A DNA stretch of 64,000 bases from Flavobacterium sp. GSB-24 (GCF_027924665.1 NZ_AP027043.1:1736001-1800000), one strand, 5' to 3'. Shown: positions 26,108 to 35,175, counted from the first letter of the stretch. The notes: generated by a model from the letters alone, not told the origin. A program made the numbers and translations.

Positions 26108-26767
26108 TTATATATTAAGGTATTTGTCTAAATAATCAGAACGTTCTTTCAAGCTATTAATATAGGTGTCTTCCTGATGTTCTGAAATAATCTCATAGCC
26201 ATATCTTCTATAGGTCTGAATAATTTCATTTATCGCTCCTAAACCAATTTTTACTGTAATTTGAACATTTTCCAGATCAGCTTCAGATACAAAAGAACCT
26301 AAAACCTTACCATTATTGCTTTCTACAATCTGCATTACTTCGCTCATAGAATAATCTAAAAGACCTTTTTGAACAATAATAATCGCTCCTGGCTCTTTTA
26401 AAAATGGAGTTTCCTGAAAAAACTTCATTATATCTTCCATTTCATAATAACCTATATAAGCATTATTTTCATCAAGAATTGGAAGAATATTGGTATGGTT
26501 TTTAGCAAAAACTTCCAGAACATCTAGCCAGATCATCGATTTTCTGGCAAAAAAACGTTCTAAAGTATATTTGTAGTCAATTGCTTTTTTATCGGTGTCA
26601 AATGTTTCTACATCCTCAGAAGAGATGCTTCCAATAAAAACCCCATCTTCTAAAATGGGAAAATGAGAAAAATTTACATCGATAAAAAAGTCCTGGATCG
26701 AGGCTATCGTTTCCTGACTATCAATCGCTCTGAAATCATTTGTGATATAGTTTGTAATTTCTGTCAT
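26108..26767 (-). CDS. CBS domain-containing protein
   Basis: Cytoplasmic protein of 219 aa. A CBS pair occupies about residues 1-125: the first around FFIDVNFSHFPILEDGVFIGSISSEDV and the second around NHTNILPILDENNAYIGYYEMEDIM. The C-terminal part (about 130-200) with IIVQKGLLDYSMSEVMQIVES looks like a small ACT-like regulatory domain. CBS pairs sense adenine nucleotides or S-adenosylmethionine; the ligand here is unknown. It is divergent from pdxJ. Confidence 0.9.
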   Translation of the reverse strand: MTEITNYITNDFRAIDSQETIASIQDFFIDVNFSHFPILEDGVFIGSISSEDVETFDTDKKAIDYKYTLERFFARKSMIWLDVLEVFAKNHTNILPILDENNAYIGYYEMEDIMKFFQETPFLKEPGAIIIVQKGLLDYSMSEVMQIVESNNGKVLGSFVSEADLENVQITVKIGLGAINEIIQTYRRYGYEIISEHQEDTYINSLKERSDYLDKYLNI

Positions 26768-26832
26768 AAATCATTGAAGATATTTGATGCAAAATAATCA
26801 AAAAATACCGAAAACTGCTGCGTTTTACTTTG

Positions 26833-26840
26833 TATTTTTG
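26833..26840 (+). promoter_or_regulatory. Candidate -7 element for pdxJ
   Basis: TATTTTTG fits TAnnTTTG, 42 bp upstream of the pdxJ ATG, in the divergent gap with the CBS gene. No clean TTG at -33. Confidence 0.4.
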
Positions 26841-26882
26841 TCGTAACAAATATAGTGTTACTAGAATTAATTATCTATTTAT

Positions 26883-27596
26883 ATGACAAAGTTAAGTGTA
26901 AATATCAATAAAATTGCAACGCTTCGAAATGCAAGAGGCGGAAATGTTCCTGATTTATTAAAAGTTGCTGTAGATATTCAGCGTTTTGGAGGACAGGGAA
27001 TCACGATTCATCCACGTCCAGATGAGCGTCATATTCGTTATCAGGATGCACGCGATTTAAAAGCAGTTGTTACTACAGAATATAATATTGAAGGAAATCC
27101 ACAGCATAATTTTATTGATTTGGTTTTAGAATGCAAACCGGATCAGGTAACCTTAGTTCCAGATGCAATTGGAGCAATAACATCATCTGCAGGCTGGGAT
27201 ACCATCAAAAATCAAGAATATTTAACAGAGGTTATTGGAGAGTTTCAGAGAAACGGAATTAGAACTTCGATTTTTGTTGATCCGATTCTGGAAATGATTG
27301 AAGGCGCTAAAAAAACAGGTACCGACAGAATTGAATTGTATACAGAATCTTTTGCACACCAATATAGTTTAGGAAACGAAAAAGGAATTGAACCATACGC
27401 TAAAGCTGCCGAATTGGCAAACGAATTAGGTTTAGGAATCAACGCTGGACATGATTTGAGTTTAGATAATATCAAATTTTTTAAAGAAAATATTCCAGGC
27501 TTATTAGAAGTTTCTATAGGTCACGCTTTGATTTCAGAAGCACTTTATCTTGGTTTGGATAATGTAGTGAATATGTATTTGAATAAATTGAAATAA
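26883..27596 (+). CDS. pdxJ: Pyridoxine 5'-phosphate synthase
   Basis: Condenses 1-deoxy-D-xylulose 5-phosphate with 3-amino-2-oxopropyl phosphate to pyridoxine 5'-phosphate in the DXP-dependent vitamin B6 pathway. The 237-aa TIM barrel opens with [17 protein letters not shown] and has [13 protein letters not shown], where the active-site His and Arg residues lie. It also has the [12 protein letters not shown] phosphate-binding block and [12 protein letters not shown] hydrolase gene follows after 24 bp and is probably co-transcribed. Confidence 0.97.
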   Translation: MTKLSVNINKIATLRNARGGNVPDLLKVAVDIQRFGGQGITIHPRPDERHIRYQDARDLKAVVTTEYNIEGNPQHNFIDLVLECKPDQVTLVPDAIGAITSSAGWDTIKNQEYLTEVIGEFQRNGIRTSIFVDPILEMIEGAKKTGTDRIELYTESFAHQYSLGNEKGIEPYAKAAELANELGLGINAGHDLSLDNIKFFKENIPGLLEVSIGHALISEALYLGLDNVVNMYLNKLK

Positions 27597-27620
27597 TTCT
27601 TCAGAATAAAAAATATAAAT

Positions 27621-28385
27621 ATGCTTTACTCAAAAATAGAAGGCGAAGGAAAACCATTTATTATCATGCACGGGTTTCTAGGAATGTCTGATAATTGGAA
27701 AACTTTGGCGGGACAATATGTAGAAGCTGGATTTCAAGTTCATATTTTGGATTTAAGAAACCACGGACGCAGTTTTCATTCAGATGAATGGAGTTACGAC
27801 GCAATGGTTCAAGATGTATATGAATATTGTCAAGCCAATAATTTAAGCAGAATTGATATTCTGGGGCATTCAATGGGTGGAAAGGTTGCGATGCTTTTTT
27901 CGACAACACATCCAGAAATTGTAGACAAATTAATTGTAGCAGATATAGGTCCGAAATTTTATAAACAGCATCATCAGGATATTTTGGCAGGATTAAATGC
28001 AATAGATTTTTCTGTAAAACCAAGCCGAAATGATGTAGAGGCAACTTTATCACAATATATTACTGATTTTGGAACACGACAGTTTCTACTAAAAAATTTA
28101 TATTGGAAAGAACCTGGACAATTGGCTTTCCGATTTAATTTGGAAGCTTTTAATAATAACCTAGATGCAATTGGAAAACCGCTTCCAGATAATTTGGTTT
28201 TTGATAAACCGACATTGTTTATTCGCGGAGGAAATTCAGGTTATATTCAAGATACTGATATGGATTCGATTCGTTTGCATTTTCCAAATTTAAAATTAGA
28301 AACTATTCCAAACGCAGGACATTGGCTTCATGCTGAAAATCCTAAAATGTTTTTTGAATTGACAACGGAGTTTTTGAAAGAATAA
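27621..28385 (+). CDS. Alpha/beta-hydrolase (YbfF-like esterase)
   Basis: Cytoplasmic serine hydrolase of 254 aa. The oxyanion motif HGFLGMSDNW, the nucleophile elbow GHSMGG with Ser84, and a catalytic His near 234 (NAGHWLHAENP) are all present. The RNHGRS motif after the first strands is typical of YbfF/abhydrolase-11-like esterases. Substrate unknown; acyl-thioesters and small esters are typical. It sits between pdxJ and a small membrane protein gene. Confidence 0.92.
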   Translation: MLYSKIEGEGKPFIIMHGFLGMSDNWKTLAGQYVEAGFQVHILDLRNHGRSFHSDEWSYDAMVQDVYEYCQANNLSRIDILGHSMGGKVAMLFSTTHPEIVDKLIVADIGPKFYKQHHQDILAGLNAIDFSVKPSRNDVEATLSQYITDFGTRQFLLKNLYWKEPGQLAFRFNLEAFNNNLDAIGKPLPDNLVFDKPTLFIRGGNSGYIQDTDMDSIRLHFPNLKLETIPNAGHWLHAENPKMFFELTTEFLKE

Positions 28386-28438
28386 TCTCTTTTGATAAAA
28401 AATTATTACTTTTAAATAAATTTTAAACCTGAATAACT

Positions 28439-28783
28439 ATGAAATTATTACTTAGACTCCTTGTTACCGCTGCCTTAGTTTTATTGTTGTCTAATCTTTT
28501 GACTGGTGTACACGTTGCAAGTTTTGGGACAGCTGTAATTGTTGCAGTAGTGTTGGGATTACTGAATGTTTTTATAAAACCAATTTTAGTCATTTTGACT
28601 TTACCAGTTACATTTGTGACTTTAGGTTTGTTTTTGCTGGTAATCAATGCTATAATTATTTTGCTGTGTACTAATATTGTTGGAGGCTTTGCAGTCGATT
28701 CCTTCTGGACAGCATTGATTTTTAGTGTTATTTTGTCTATTCTGCAATCTATTACCTATAAAATATTAGGAGACGATAAATAA
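28439..28783 (+). CDS. Phage holin family 4-like small membrane protein
   Basis: Protein of 114 aa with about four transmembrane helices (roughly residues 4-23, 28-50, 52-76 and 85-110) and almost no soluble part. It matches the family named after phage holin 4 (also DUF360-like, YvlD), which is common on bacterial chromosomes. There is no lysin or phage gene nearby, so this is not evidence for a prophage. Function unknown. It is followed by a hairpin that overlaps the tig promoter. Confidence 0.85.
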   Translation: MKLLLRLLVTAALVLLLSNLLTGVHVASFGTAVIVAVVLGLLNVFIKPILVILTLPVTFVTLGLFLLVINAIIILLCTNIVGGFAVDSFWTALIFSVILSILQSITYKILGDDK

Positions 28784-28832
28784 AAACAAATCGAGCAGAT
28801 TAAAACTGCTTCAAATACAATAGATTAAAAAC

Positions 28833-28863
28833 TTGGTTGGGTTGCAAAAATTTTATAATTTTG
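28833..28863 (+). promoter_or_regulatory. Promoter of tig
   Basis: TTG words at 28833 and 28837 precede TAATTTTG (28856-28863) by 20 and 16 bp. The -7 box ends 34 bp before the tig ATG. The whole element lies inside an inverted repeat. Confidence 0.58.
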
Positions 28864-28871
28864 CAACCCAA
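28837..28871 (+). terminator. Hairpin after the holin-like gene, overlapping the tig promoter
   Basis: Perfect inverted repeat TTGGGTTGCAAAA / TTTTGCAACCCAA with a 9-nt AT-only loop, followed by TTTTATTA. It can end the upstream transcript, and its right arm carries the -7 box used for tig. Confidence 0.5.
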
Positions 28872-28897
28872 TTTTATTATGTAAATTAAAGAAGAAG

Positions 28898-30220
28898 ATG
28901 GATATTAAAAGAGTAGCAATAGACGCTGTTAACGAGACAATTGTAATGAACGTGGTTCATATGGATTATAAAGGTCAAGTGGCAAAAAGAATCAACGAAA
29001 AATTGCCTTTGGCGCAAGTAAAAGGATTTAGAAAAGGACAAGTTCCTAAAGATCTTGTTGAAAAACAATACGGAAAAGGTATTAAACAAGAAGAAGTTAA
29101 AAAAGTAGTTGATTTAGCTTTAGAGCGTTATATTCAATCTGAAAGATTAAATCTTTTAGGAACTCCTCTTCCAAAAGTAAACGAAAACCTTGACTGGGAT
29201 GCTGAAGAATTAACTTTTGAATTCGAAATTGGTTTAGTGCCTAACTTCGAAATTGATTTAGAAGCTAAAAATAATATCGTAAAATATATTGTTACTGCTG
29301 ACGATAAATTAATCGACGGACAAGTAGAGCGTATTCAAAAACAATTCGGTAAAGCAATTCCTCAAGATAAAGTTGAAGCTGATTCAGATTTAACTGGAAC
29401 TTTCACAAACGAAGAAAAAGGAATCAACAATACAACTACAATTTCTGTATCTACTTTCAACAAGGAGGCTGGAGATAAATTCATCGGTAAAAAAGTTGGA
29501 GATGTTGTTACAGTAAGCACAAAAGGTTTATTCGAAGACGATCACCAATTAATGGATTACTTAAAAGTATCTCATGATGATGTTCATGGTTTAGATATCG
29601 AAGTAAACTTTACAATCGAAGCTATCAACGGATCAGAATTGGCAGAATTAAACCAAGAATTATTTGATAAACTTTTTGGGGAAGGAAAAGTAGCTTCTTT
29701 AGAAGATTTAAAAGCTAAAATCAAAGAAGATGCTGAAGCTCAATTCGCGCAGCAAGCAGATCAAAAATTATTGTTAGACGTTCAAGATTTCTTGATCGAA
29801 AACACAAAATTTGATTTACCAGCAGAATTCCTTAAAAAATGGTTGCAAACTGTTGGAGAGAAAAAACTTTCTGCAGAAGAGGCTGAAGTTGAATACGCAA
29901 GATCTGAAAAAGGTTTACGTTTCCAATTAATCGAAGGAAAAGCAATGGCTCAAAGTAATATCCAAATTACATTTGAAGATTTGAAAGAGTTTACATCAAA
30001 CGCAATCAGACAACAAATGGCTCAATTTGGACAAACTAACCCAACTGAAGAAGAAGTTCAAGGAATCGTGGCTAGAGTTTTATCTAACCAAGAAGAAGTG
30101 AAAAGACTTTCTGAGCAAGTTGTAGCTGCTAAATTGTTAGATTTATTCAAAGAGAAAGCAAATCCAACAACAAAAGAAGTTACTTACGAAGAATTTATTG
30201 CTGCTTCTTACGGAGAATAA
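28898..30220 (+). CDS. tig: Trigger factor chaperone
   Basis: Ribosome-associated folding chaperone of 440 aa. The N-terminal ribosome-binding domain (about 1-115) has the ribosome contact motif GFRKGQVP. The middle PPIase-like region (about 150-240) is divergent and lacks the usual FKBP motifs, so prolyl isomerase activity is doubtful. The helical C-terminal domain (about 250-430) forms the cradle arms. The gene stands just before clpP and clpX, the classic tig-clpP-clpX order, although each gene here has its own upstream signals. Confidence 0.95.
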   Translation: MDIKRVAIDAVNETIVMNVVHMDYKGQVAKRINEKLPLAQVKGFRKGQVPKDLVEKQYGKGIKQEEVKKVVDLALERYIQSERLNLLGTPLPKVNENLDWDAEELTFEFEIGLVPNFEIDLEAKNNIVKYIVTADDKLIDGQVERIQKQFGKAIPQDKVEADSDLTGTFTNEEKGINNTTTISVSTFNKEAGDKFIGKKVGDVVTVSTKGLFEDDHQLMDYLKVSHDDVHGLDIEVNFTIEAINGSELAELNQELFDKLFGEGKVASLEDLKAKIKEDAEAQFAQQADQKLLLDVQDFLIENTKFDLPAEFLKKWLQTVGEKKLSAEEAEVEYARSEKGLRFQLIEGKAMAQSNIQITFEDLKEFTSNAIRQQMAQFGQTNPTEEEVQGIVARVLSNQEEVKRLSEQVVAAKLLDLFKEKANPTTKEVTYEEFIAASYGE

Positions 30221-30242
30221 TTTCTGAAAAATAATTATATTT

Positions 30243-30277
30243 GAGCGTCAAGAGATTTTTCTTTTGACGCTTTTTTT
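30243..30277 (+). terminator. Terminator after tig
   Basis: AGCGTCAA-loop-TTGACGCT followed by seven T, starting about 23 bp after the tig stop codon. Confidence 0.8.
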
Positions 30278-30320
30278 GTTTCGGCTGTATGTGATATTCC
30301 AGATTTTAAAAAAAACTTAG

Positions 30321-30336
30321 TCCCGAAGCTTCGGGA
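30321..30336. repeat. 16-bp perfect palindrome TCCCGAAGCTTCGGGA upstream of clpP
   Basis: GC-rich palindrome in an AT-rich gap between the tig terminator and clpP. Its centre is the HindIII site AAGCTT. It lacks a T tail, so it is more likely a repeated palindromic element or binding site than a terminator. Confidence 0.6.
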
Positions 30337-30464
30337 TAACATCTCATACCATTTGAAACTTAAAAAAAAGAAGACATAATGACATTCTTTATAAAAGGGT
30401 ATGACCTTTGCAGGGAATAAAAATGTATACACCAAATAAACGTAAAACTTAGAACAAAATACAT

Positions 30465-31139
30465 ATGAACTACGGTAAAGAATTCAAAAAATTTGCTACA
30501 AAGCACCAAGGAGTAAATGCAATGTATTACGATAAAATCGTTGCGGCGATGACTCCAACTAATATGACTCCATATATTATTGAAGAACGTCAGTTGAATG
30601 TTTCTCAATTAGATGTATTTTCAAGATTAATGATGGACAGAATTATTTTTTTAGGAACTGGTATCGATGACCAGATTGCTAACATTGTTCAGGCTCAATT
30701 ATTATTTTTAGAAAGTGCCGATGCTTCAAAAGATATTCAAATTTACTTAAACTCTCCTGGAGGAAGTGTTTATGCAGGTCTTGGAATCTATGACACAATG
30801 CAGTACATTAAACCAGATGTAGCTACAATTTGTACAGGAATGGCAGCTTCTATGGGAGCAGTTTTATTATGTGCAGGAGCTGCAGGAAAACGTTCGGCTC
30901 TGCCACATTCACGCGTTATGATTCACCAGCCGTCTGGAGGAGCACAAGGTGTTGCGACAGATATGGAAATCAACTTACGTGAGATGTTGAAATTAAAAGA
31001 TGAATTATATCATATTATTTCACAACATTCAGGACAAACTTTTGATAAAGTGCATAAAGACAGTGAGCGTGATTACTGGATGAAAGCTGACGAAGCAAAA
31101 GAGTACGGAATGATTGATGAAGTTTTGAGAAGAGGATAA
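30465..31139 (+). CDS. clpP: ATP-dependent Clp protease proteolytic subunit
   Basis: Serine protease subunit forming the double heptameric chamber used with ClpX. The 224-aa protein has the catalytic triad Ser129 (GMAASMGA), His154 (MIHQPSGG) and Asp203 (SERDYWM). It carries an N-terminal extension of about 25 residues compared with E. coli mature ClpP, partly a possible propeptide. The ATG at 30465 is the first in frame. clpX follows after 166 bp containing its own promoter. Confidence 0.97.
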   Translation: MNYGKEFKKFATKHQGVNAMYYDKIVAAMTPTNMTPYIIEERQLNVSQLDVFSRLMMDRIIFLGTGIDDQIANIVQAQLLFLESADASKDIQIYLNSPGGSVYAGLGIYDTMQYIKPDVATICTGMAASMGAVLLCAGAAGKRSALPHSRVMIHQPSGGAQGVATDMEINLREMLKLKDELYHIISQHSGQTFDKVHKDSERDYWMKADEAKEYGMIDEVLRRG

Positions 31140-31141
31140 AA

Positions 31142-31218
31142 CTTAGTTTCAAGTTTCTGGTTTCAAGCTGCTATGGTTAACTTGAAACTTGAAACAAAAT
31201 AAAACTTGAAACAAAAAA
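31142..31218. repeat. GTTTCAA/TTGAAAC heptamer tract between clpP and clpX
   Basis: Repeats of GTTTCAAGTTTC on the left and CTTGAAACTTGAAAC on the right form a hairpin just after the clpP stop, then one more ACTTGAAAC. It may serve as a clpP terminator. Confidence 0.55.
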
Positions 31219-31230
31219 TAAAAGTTAAGA

Positions 31231-31297
31231 AGTTACTAAGTTTTTGAGGTTTTCGTTGAAAGTCTCAGAAACTTAGTAACTTTGCAGCTTAGTAACT
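31231..31297 (+). promoter_or_regulatory. clpX promoter with three copies of a CTTAGTAACT operator-like word
   Basis: TTG (31256-31258), an 18-bp spacer and TAACTTTG (31277-31284) form a good promoter 21 bp before the clpX ATG. The 10-mer CTTAGTAACT occurs at 31272-31281 and 31288-31297, and inverted (AGTTACTAAG) at 31231-31240. The outer pair makes an 18-bp inverted repeat (31231-31248 and 31264-31281, one mismatch) whose right arm overlaps the -7 box. Confidence 0.6.
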
Positions 31298-31305
31298 AAA
31301 AAAGA

Positions 31306-32538
31306 ATGGCTAAAGTAGTATTAGAATGTTCGTTTTGTGGAAGAAAGAAGCCAGAAACTAATTTATTGATTGCTGGAATCAATGCACATATTTGTGATAA
31401 GTGTATTGAGCAGGCACACGGAATTGTATTAGAAGAATTAAAGTCTAGTGGAAGCGCAAAACTTGTTGGAGATTTAATTTTAAAGAAGCCAAAAGAAATT
31501 AGGGCTTTCTTAGATCAATATGTTATTGGTCAGGATCAAACTAAAAAAGTAATGTCAGTTGCGGTTTACAATCACTACAAGCGTTTAATGCAGCAGCAAT
31601 TAGACGACGAAGTAGAGATTGAAAAAAGTAACATCATTATGGTGGGTCAAACCGGAACTGGAAAAACATTAGTTGCAAAAACAATTGCAAAAATGTTAGA
31701 TGTTCCTTTGGCTATTGTTGATGCAACAGTATTAACAGAAGCTGGTTATGTTGGAGAAGATGTTGAAAGTATCTTAACCCGTTTACTTCAAGCTGCTGAT
31801 TATGATGTAGCTAAAGCAGAAAGAGGAATTGTTTTTATTGATGAAATTGATAAAATTGCCCGTAAGAGCGATAATCCATCAATAACACGTGACGTTTCTG
31901 GTGAGGGAGTTCAACAAGCATTATTAAAATTATTAGAAGGAACTGTTGTAAACGTACCGCCAAAAGGAGGTCGTAAACACCCAGACCAAAAATTTGTTGA
32001 GGTAAATACTCAAAATATATTGTTTATTGCAGGAGGAGCTTTTGATGGAGTAGAACGTATTATTTCTAAACGTTTAAACCGTCAGGCAGTTGGTTATTCC
32101 ACTTCTAAAAATGTAGACAATATTGATAAAGACAATTTACTGCAATACATTATTCCAAAAGACATTAAAGATTTTGGATTAATTCCAGAGATTATTGGTC
32201 GTCTGCCAGTTTTAACACATATGGATCCTTTGGATAAAGAAACACTTCGTGCTATTTTGACACAGCCTAAAAATGCATTAATAAAACAATATCAAAAATT
32301 ATTCTTGATGGATGATGTTGAGTTTACTATTACAAACGAGGCTTTAGATTTTATTGTGGATAAAGCATTAGAATATAAATTAGGTGCACGTGGGCTTCGT
32401 TCTTTATGTGAAGCTATCCTAACTGATGCTATGTACGAATTGCCAACTTCAGATGACACTAGTCTGACAATTGACAAAGAATATGCAGAACATACATTAA
32501 GTAAAAATTTATTGAAGCGCATGGAAATTGCTTCTTAA
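31306..32538 (+). CDS. clpX: ATP-dependent Clp protease ATP-binding subunit ClpX
   Basis: AAA+ unfoldase that feeds substrates to ClpP, 410 aa. The N-terminal zinc-binding domain has Cys8, Cys11, Cys30 and Cys33. Walker A is GQTGTGKT, Walker B is IVFIDEID, and the pore loop GYVGEDVES and sensor motif GARGLR are present. It follows clpP. Two tandem terminators follow the stop codon. Confidence 0.98.
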   Translation: MAKVVLECSFCGRKKPETNLLIAGINAHICDKCIEQAHGIVLEELKSSGSAKLVGDLILKKPKEIRAFLDQYVIGQDQTKKVMSVAVYNHYKRLMQQQLDDEVEIEKSNIIMVGQTGTGKTLVAKTIAKMLDVPLAIVDATVLTEAGYVGEDVESILTRLLQAADYDVAKAERGIVFIDEIDKIARKSDNPSITRDVSGEGVQQALLKLLEGTVVNVPPKGGRKHPDQKFVEVNTQNILFIAGGAFDGVERIISKRLNRQAVGYSTSKNVDNIDKDNLLQYIIPKDIKDFGLIPEIIGRLPVLTHMDPLDKETLRAILTQPKNALIKQYQKLFLMDDVEFTITNEALDFIVDKALEYKLGARGLRSLCEAILTDAMYELPTSDDTSLTIDKEYAEHTLSKNLLKRMEIAS

Positions 32539-32550
32539 ATCTTGAATATC

Positions 32551-32590
32551 ACTTTGTCAAAGTTTTAAACTTTGACAAAGTTTTTTTTTA
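32551..32590 (+). terminator. First terminator after clpX
   Basis: ACTTTGTCAAAGTTT / AAACTTTGACAAAGT hairpin followed by nine T, starting 12 bp after the stop. Confidence 0.8.
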
Positions 32591-32616
32591 ACCTGCTCAA
32601 TGAGCAGGTTTTTTTA
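32590..32616 (+). terminator. Second, tandem terminator after clpX
   Basis: AACCTGCTCA / TGAGCAGGTT hairpin followed by T6, directly after the first terminator. Confidence 0.75.
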
Positions 32617-32807
32617 TGATTTTCAAAAACTTTTTGTTTGTTGTATGGAATAAATTTTAAAGATTTTTTTCTTCTGAAAACAAAAAGTTGAATTTTAGCC
32701 CTGATCGAAACGGCATCCTTTTGCTCTGGGGTTCAGAGCAAAAGATATAGTGTAGAGCAGGACCTAAAGTTCTTTTGAAAACAAAATTTTCTGCTGCTAA
32801 AAAAAAA

Positions 32808-33773
32808 CTACTGCACCCTAAATTTCTCTCTATATTCAATTGGTTTCATACCGACCATTTTATAGAACACTTTTCTAAAAGCTTTTGGGTCATTGTAACC
32901 TGTTTTTTCGATGATTTCTGAAATGGAAAGCTGAGTTTGCTCTAAGTATTTTTTTGAACTTTCGACTCTTATATTCTGAAGATATTCTATTGGCGGAATT
33001 CCGGTTACCTGCTTAAAGCGACGTGTCATGTTTCTGGCACTTGTTGGAATGTCTTTGGTAATTTCTTCCAGTTTTTCTATTGTATGATATTGGCTTTCAA
33101 TTTTTTGCTGCAACATCGCCACCAAAGTATCATTGTGCAAATGATTGGGTCTAAAAGTGCTGAAATAACTTTGTTTATATCTGTTTAAATCGATAGAAAA
33201 GATTTTAGCAATATTGACAGCCATTTCGTTGCCGCAGAATTTTTGAACTAAAAGAATTAATAAATGAAAAGTTGAGGTAGAGCCGCCGCTGGTATACAAA
33301 CTTCCATCAGCAGTTAGAGTTTCTTCGGGTTTTAATTTCACCATTGGAAAAGCTTTTGTAAAAGCACTGCAGGCGTCAACATGTGTGGTAGCCAGTTTTT
33401 CGTTTAACAAACCAGAAGCCGCAAACAAAAATGCTCCAGTACAAAAACTGGCCAATTCGGCTCCAGCTTGATGTTGTTTTTGCAGCCAAGGAATGAAATT
33501 TTTATTCTTCTTAATCATTTCACTCATATTGTCAGTTGTAAAAGCGGGAATTAAAATCAGATCCAAAATAATATTAGACGTTTCAATTACGTTAGATACA
33601 TATCCAAACAAATTTCCCTCATCATTTTGTTCTTTCGATTGAAAAATCATGATTTCAAATGGTTTTTCGTTTCCTGAACTGAGTTTGTTAGTAGTTTCAA
33701 ATACTTCTAATATCGCTGCAATACTTAATAATTTGTAGTCGTGAGGTACGATTAATCCTAATTTCTTGCTCAT
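32808..33773 (-). CDS. GlxA-family AraC-type transcriptional regulator
   Basis: Regulator of 321 aa. The N-terminal two thirds form a DJ-1/PfpI-like class I amidotransferase domain (about 1-190), with a Cys in the nucleophile-like position (LASFCTGAFLFAASGLL). The C-terminal AraC helix-turn-helix pair (about 225-320) has the signature SISEIIEKTGYNDPKAFRKVFYK. GlxA-type regulators sense small molecules through the DJ-1 domain. It is divergent from the VOC/SRPBCC gene array and may control it (inference from position). Confidence 0.92.
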   Translation of the reverse strand: MSKKLGLIVPHDYKLLSIAAILEVFETTNKLSSGNEKPFEIMIFQSKEQNDEGNLFGYVSNVIETSNIILDLILIPAFTTDNMSEMIKKNKNFIPWLQKQHQAGAELASFCTGAFLFAASGLLNEKLATTHVDACSAFTKAFPMVKLKPEETLTADGSLYTSGGSTSTFHLLILLVQKFCGNEMAVNIAKIFSIDLNRYKQSYFSTFRPNHLHNDTLVAMLQQKIESQYHTIEKLEEITKDIPTSARNMTRRFKQVTGIPPIEYLQNIRVESSKKYLEQTQLSISEIIEKTGYNDPKAFRKVFYKMVGMKPIEYREKFRVQ

Positions 33774-33913
33774 GGTTTTTATTGTTTTTGAAATGTAACT
33801 TCAAACAAAAATAATCATTTTGTCTTAAATGCCCCTAAAAATGACTTTTATTGGCATTTTTAACTAATCTTAAAATTTTACATTTGTTTTAATTAATTCG
33901 TAATTTTATAAAG

Positions 33914-34321
33914 ATGAAAACAAAGATATTCTTAAATCTTGCTGTAAAAGATTTAAATCGTTCAGTATCCTTTTTTAAGGATTTAGGCTTTTCATTCGAT
34001 TCTAGGTTTACAAATGAAAAGGGAACTTGTTTAATTGTTGGTGAAAATATAAATGTGATGCTTTTGGTTGAGGACTTTTATAAAACATTTACCAATAAGC
34101 AAATTTGTGATACCGCTACAACCAGCGAAGTCCTTATTTCTATTTCTGTTGAAACACGCGAAAGAGTGAATGAAATAATGGAAAAAGCAGTTAAAGCCGG
34201 CGGAACTGATTACAATAAAGAGCATGATTATGAGTGGATGTACCAAAGAACTTTTCTGGATCTAGATGGGCATCACTGGGAAGTGTTCTTTATGGACGAA
34301 AGCCAGATACCAAATAATTAA
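33914..34321 (+). CDS. VOC-superfamily (glyoxalase-like) protein
   Basis: Small protein of 135 aa with paired beta-alpha-beta-beta-beta units of the vicinal oxygen chelate fold. It starts IFLNLAVKDLNRSVSFFKDLGF and ends FLDLDGHHWEVFFMDESQIP. The acidic/His metal positions typical of active enzymes are only partly clear. The closest relative in the window is at 35288-35698, with a near-identical ending. First gene of the VOC/SRPBCC array, 2 bp from the next gene. Function unknown; detoxification or resistance is usual for the fold. Confidence 0.87.
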   Translation: MKTKIFLNLAVKDLNRSVSFFKDLGFSFDSRFTNEKGTCLIVGENINVMLLVEDFYKTFTNKQICDTATTSEVLISISVETRERVNEIMEKAVKAGGTDYNKEHDYEWMYQRTFLDLDGHHWEVFFMDESQIPNN

Positions 34322-34323
34322 TT

Positions 34324-34734
34324 ATGATTTCAGTAGAAGCTATAATTAACGCGCCGATAGAAAAAGTTTGGGAGCTGTGGACATTGCCTGAGCATATTAT
34401 GAATTGGAATAATGCTTCTCCAGATTGGCATACGCCTTTTGTAGAAAATAATGTAACAGAAGGAAGTAAATTTAAATTTACTATGGCTCTAAAGGACGGC
34501 AGTGATGGTTTTGATTTTGAAGGTATATACACGAAAATTGATAAATTTTCATTAATAGAATATAAGCTTTATGATAATAGAACGGCAAGTGTTCATTTTG
34601 AAATTCAAGACAATCAAGTAAAAATTACTGAAACATTTGAGCCGACAACAATCGAATCTGCAGATATGGAAGAAAAATTTTGTACGGCTATCATTCAAAA
34701 TTTTAAAAGCTACGTGGAGAATTTTAAACGATAA
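34324..34734 (+). CDS. SRPBCC (AHSA1-type) family protein
   Basis: 136 aa, a START/Bet v1-like fold of the AHSA1 group. Typical opening: AIINAPIEKVWELWTLPEHI, then WNNASPDWHTPF. These proteins bind small hydrophobic ligands; the catalytic role is unproven. It is a close paralogue of the next gene (shared SPDWHTP, FDFEG and FK.YVE motifs), indicating tandem duplication. Only 2 bp from the upstream VOC gene. Confidence 0.87.
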   Translation: MISVEAIINAPIEKVWELWTLPEHIMNWNNASPDWHTPFVENNVTEGSKFKFTMALKDGSDGFDFEGIYTKIDKFSLIEYKLYDNRTASVHFEIQDNQVKITETFEPTTIESADMEEKFCTAIIQNFKSYVENFKR

Positions 34735-34756
34735 ATCAATTTATAAAATAAAAATC

Positions 34757-35161
34757 ATGATAACAATCAAAAATACCGTTAATGCATCTTTAGACAAAGT
34801 TTGGGATTTATGGAATACGCCAGAACATGTTAAGAATTGGAGTTTTGCATCTCCAGACTGGCACACACCGTATGCAGAATCTGATTTAAGAGAAGGAGGA
34901 AAATTTAAATCGACTATGGCAGCAAAAGATGGAAGCATGAGTTTCGATTTTGAAGGTGAATTTACTTTGGTTAAACCAAAAAGTGCACTCGAATATGTTA
35001 TGGCAGATGGAAGAAAGGTTGAAATTAAGTTTGCAGAAACGGCAGACGGAGTCGAAATTGTTGAAAGTTTTGATCCAGAAACGCAAAATCCAGAAGAAAT
35101 GCGGCGCGCAGGCTGGCAGGCAATTTTGGATAATTTTAAAAATTACGTAGAAAAAAAATAA
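34757..35161 (+). CDS. SRPBCC (AHSA1-type) family protein, tandem paralogue
   Basis: 134 aa. I start at the ATG at 34757, since the longer open frame from 34637 overlaps the previous gene in another frame and adds an unrelated leader. It opens TIKNTVNASLDKVWDLWNTP and keeps the WSFASPDWHTPYAESDLREG block shared with its neighbour. The cavity-lining C-terminal helix NFKNYVEKK is present. It lies 22 bp after its paralogue and is followed by the period-8 tract at 35176-35239. Confidence 0.86.
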   Translation: MITIKNTVNASLDKVWDLWNTPEHVKNWSFASPDWHTPYAESDLREGGKFKSTMAAKDGSMSFDFEGEFTLVKPKSALEYVMADGRKVEIKFAETADGVEIVESFDPETQNPEEMRRAGWQAILDNFKNYVEKK

Positions 35162-35175
35162 TTTTTTTCTTTAGG

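Noticed and set aside
28439..28783. Holin-like gene as a sign of a prophage
   Set aside because: The family is common on chromosomes; no lysin, capsid, integrase or attachment site is near, and neighbours are housekeeping genes.
32617..32807. Possible gene between the clpX terminators and the GlxA regulator
   Set aside because: Only short frames without family features or a start signal; left as intergenic.
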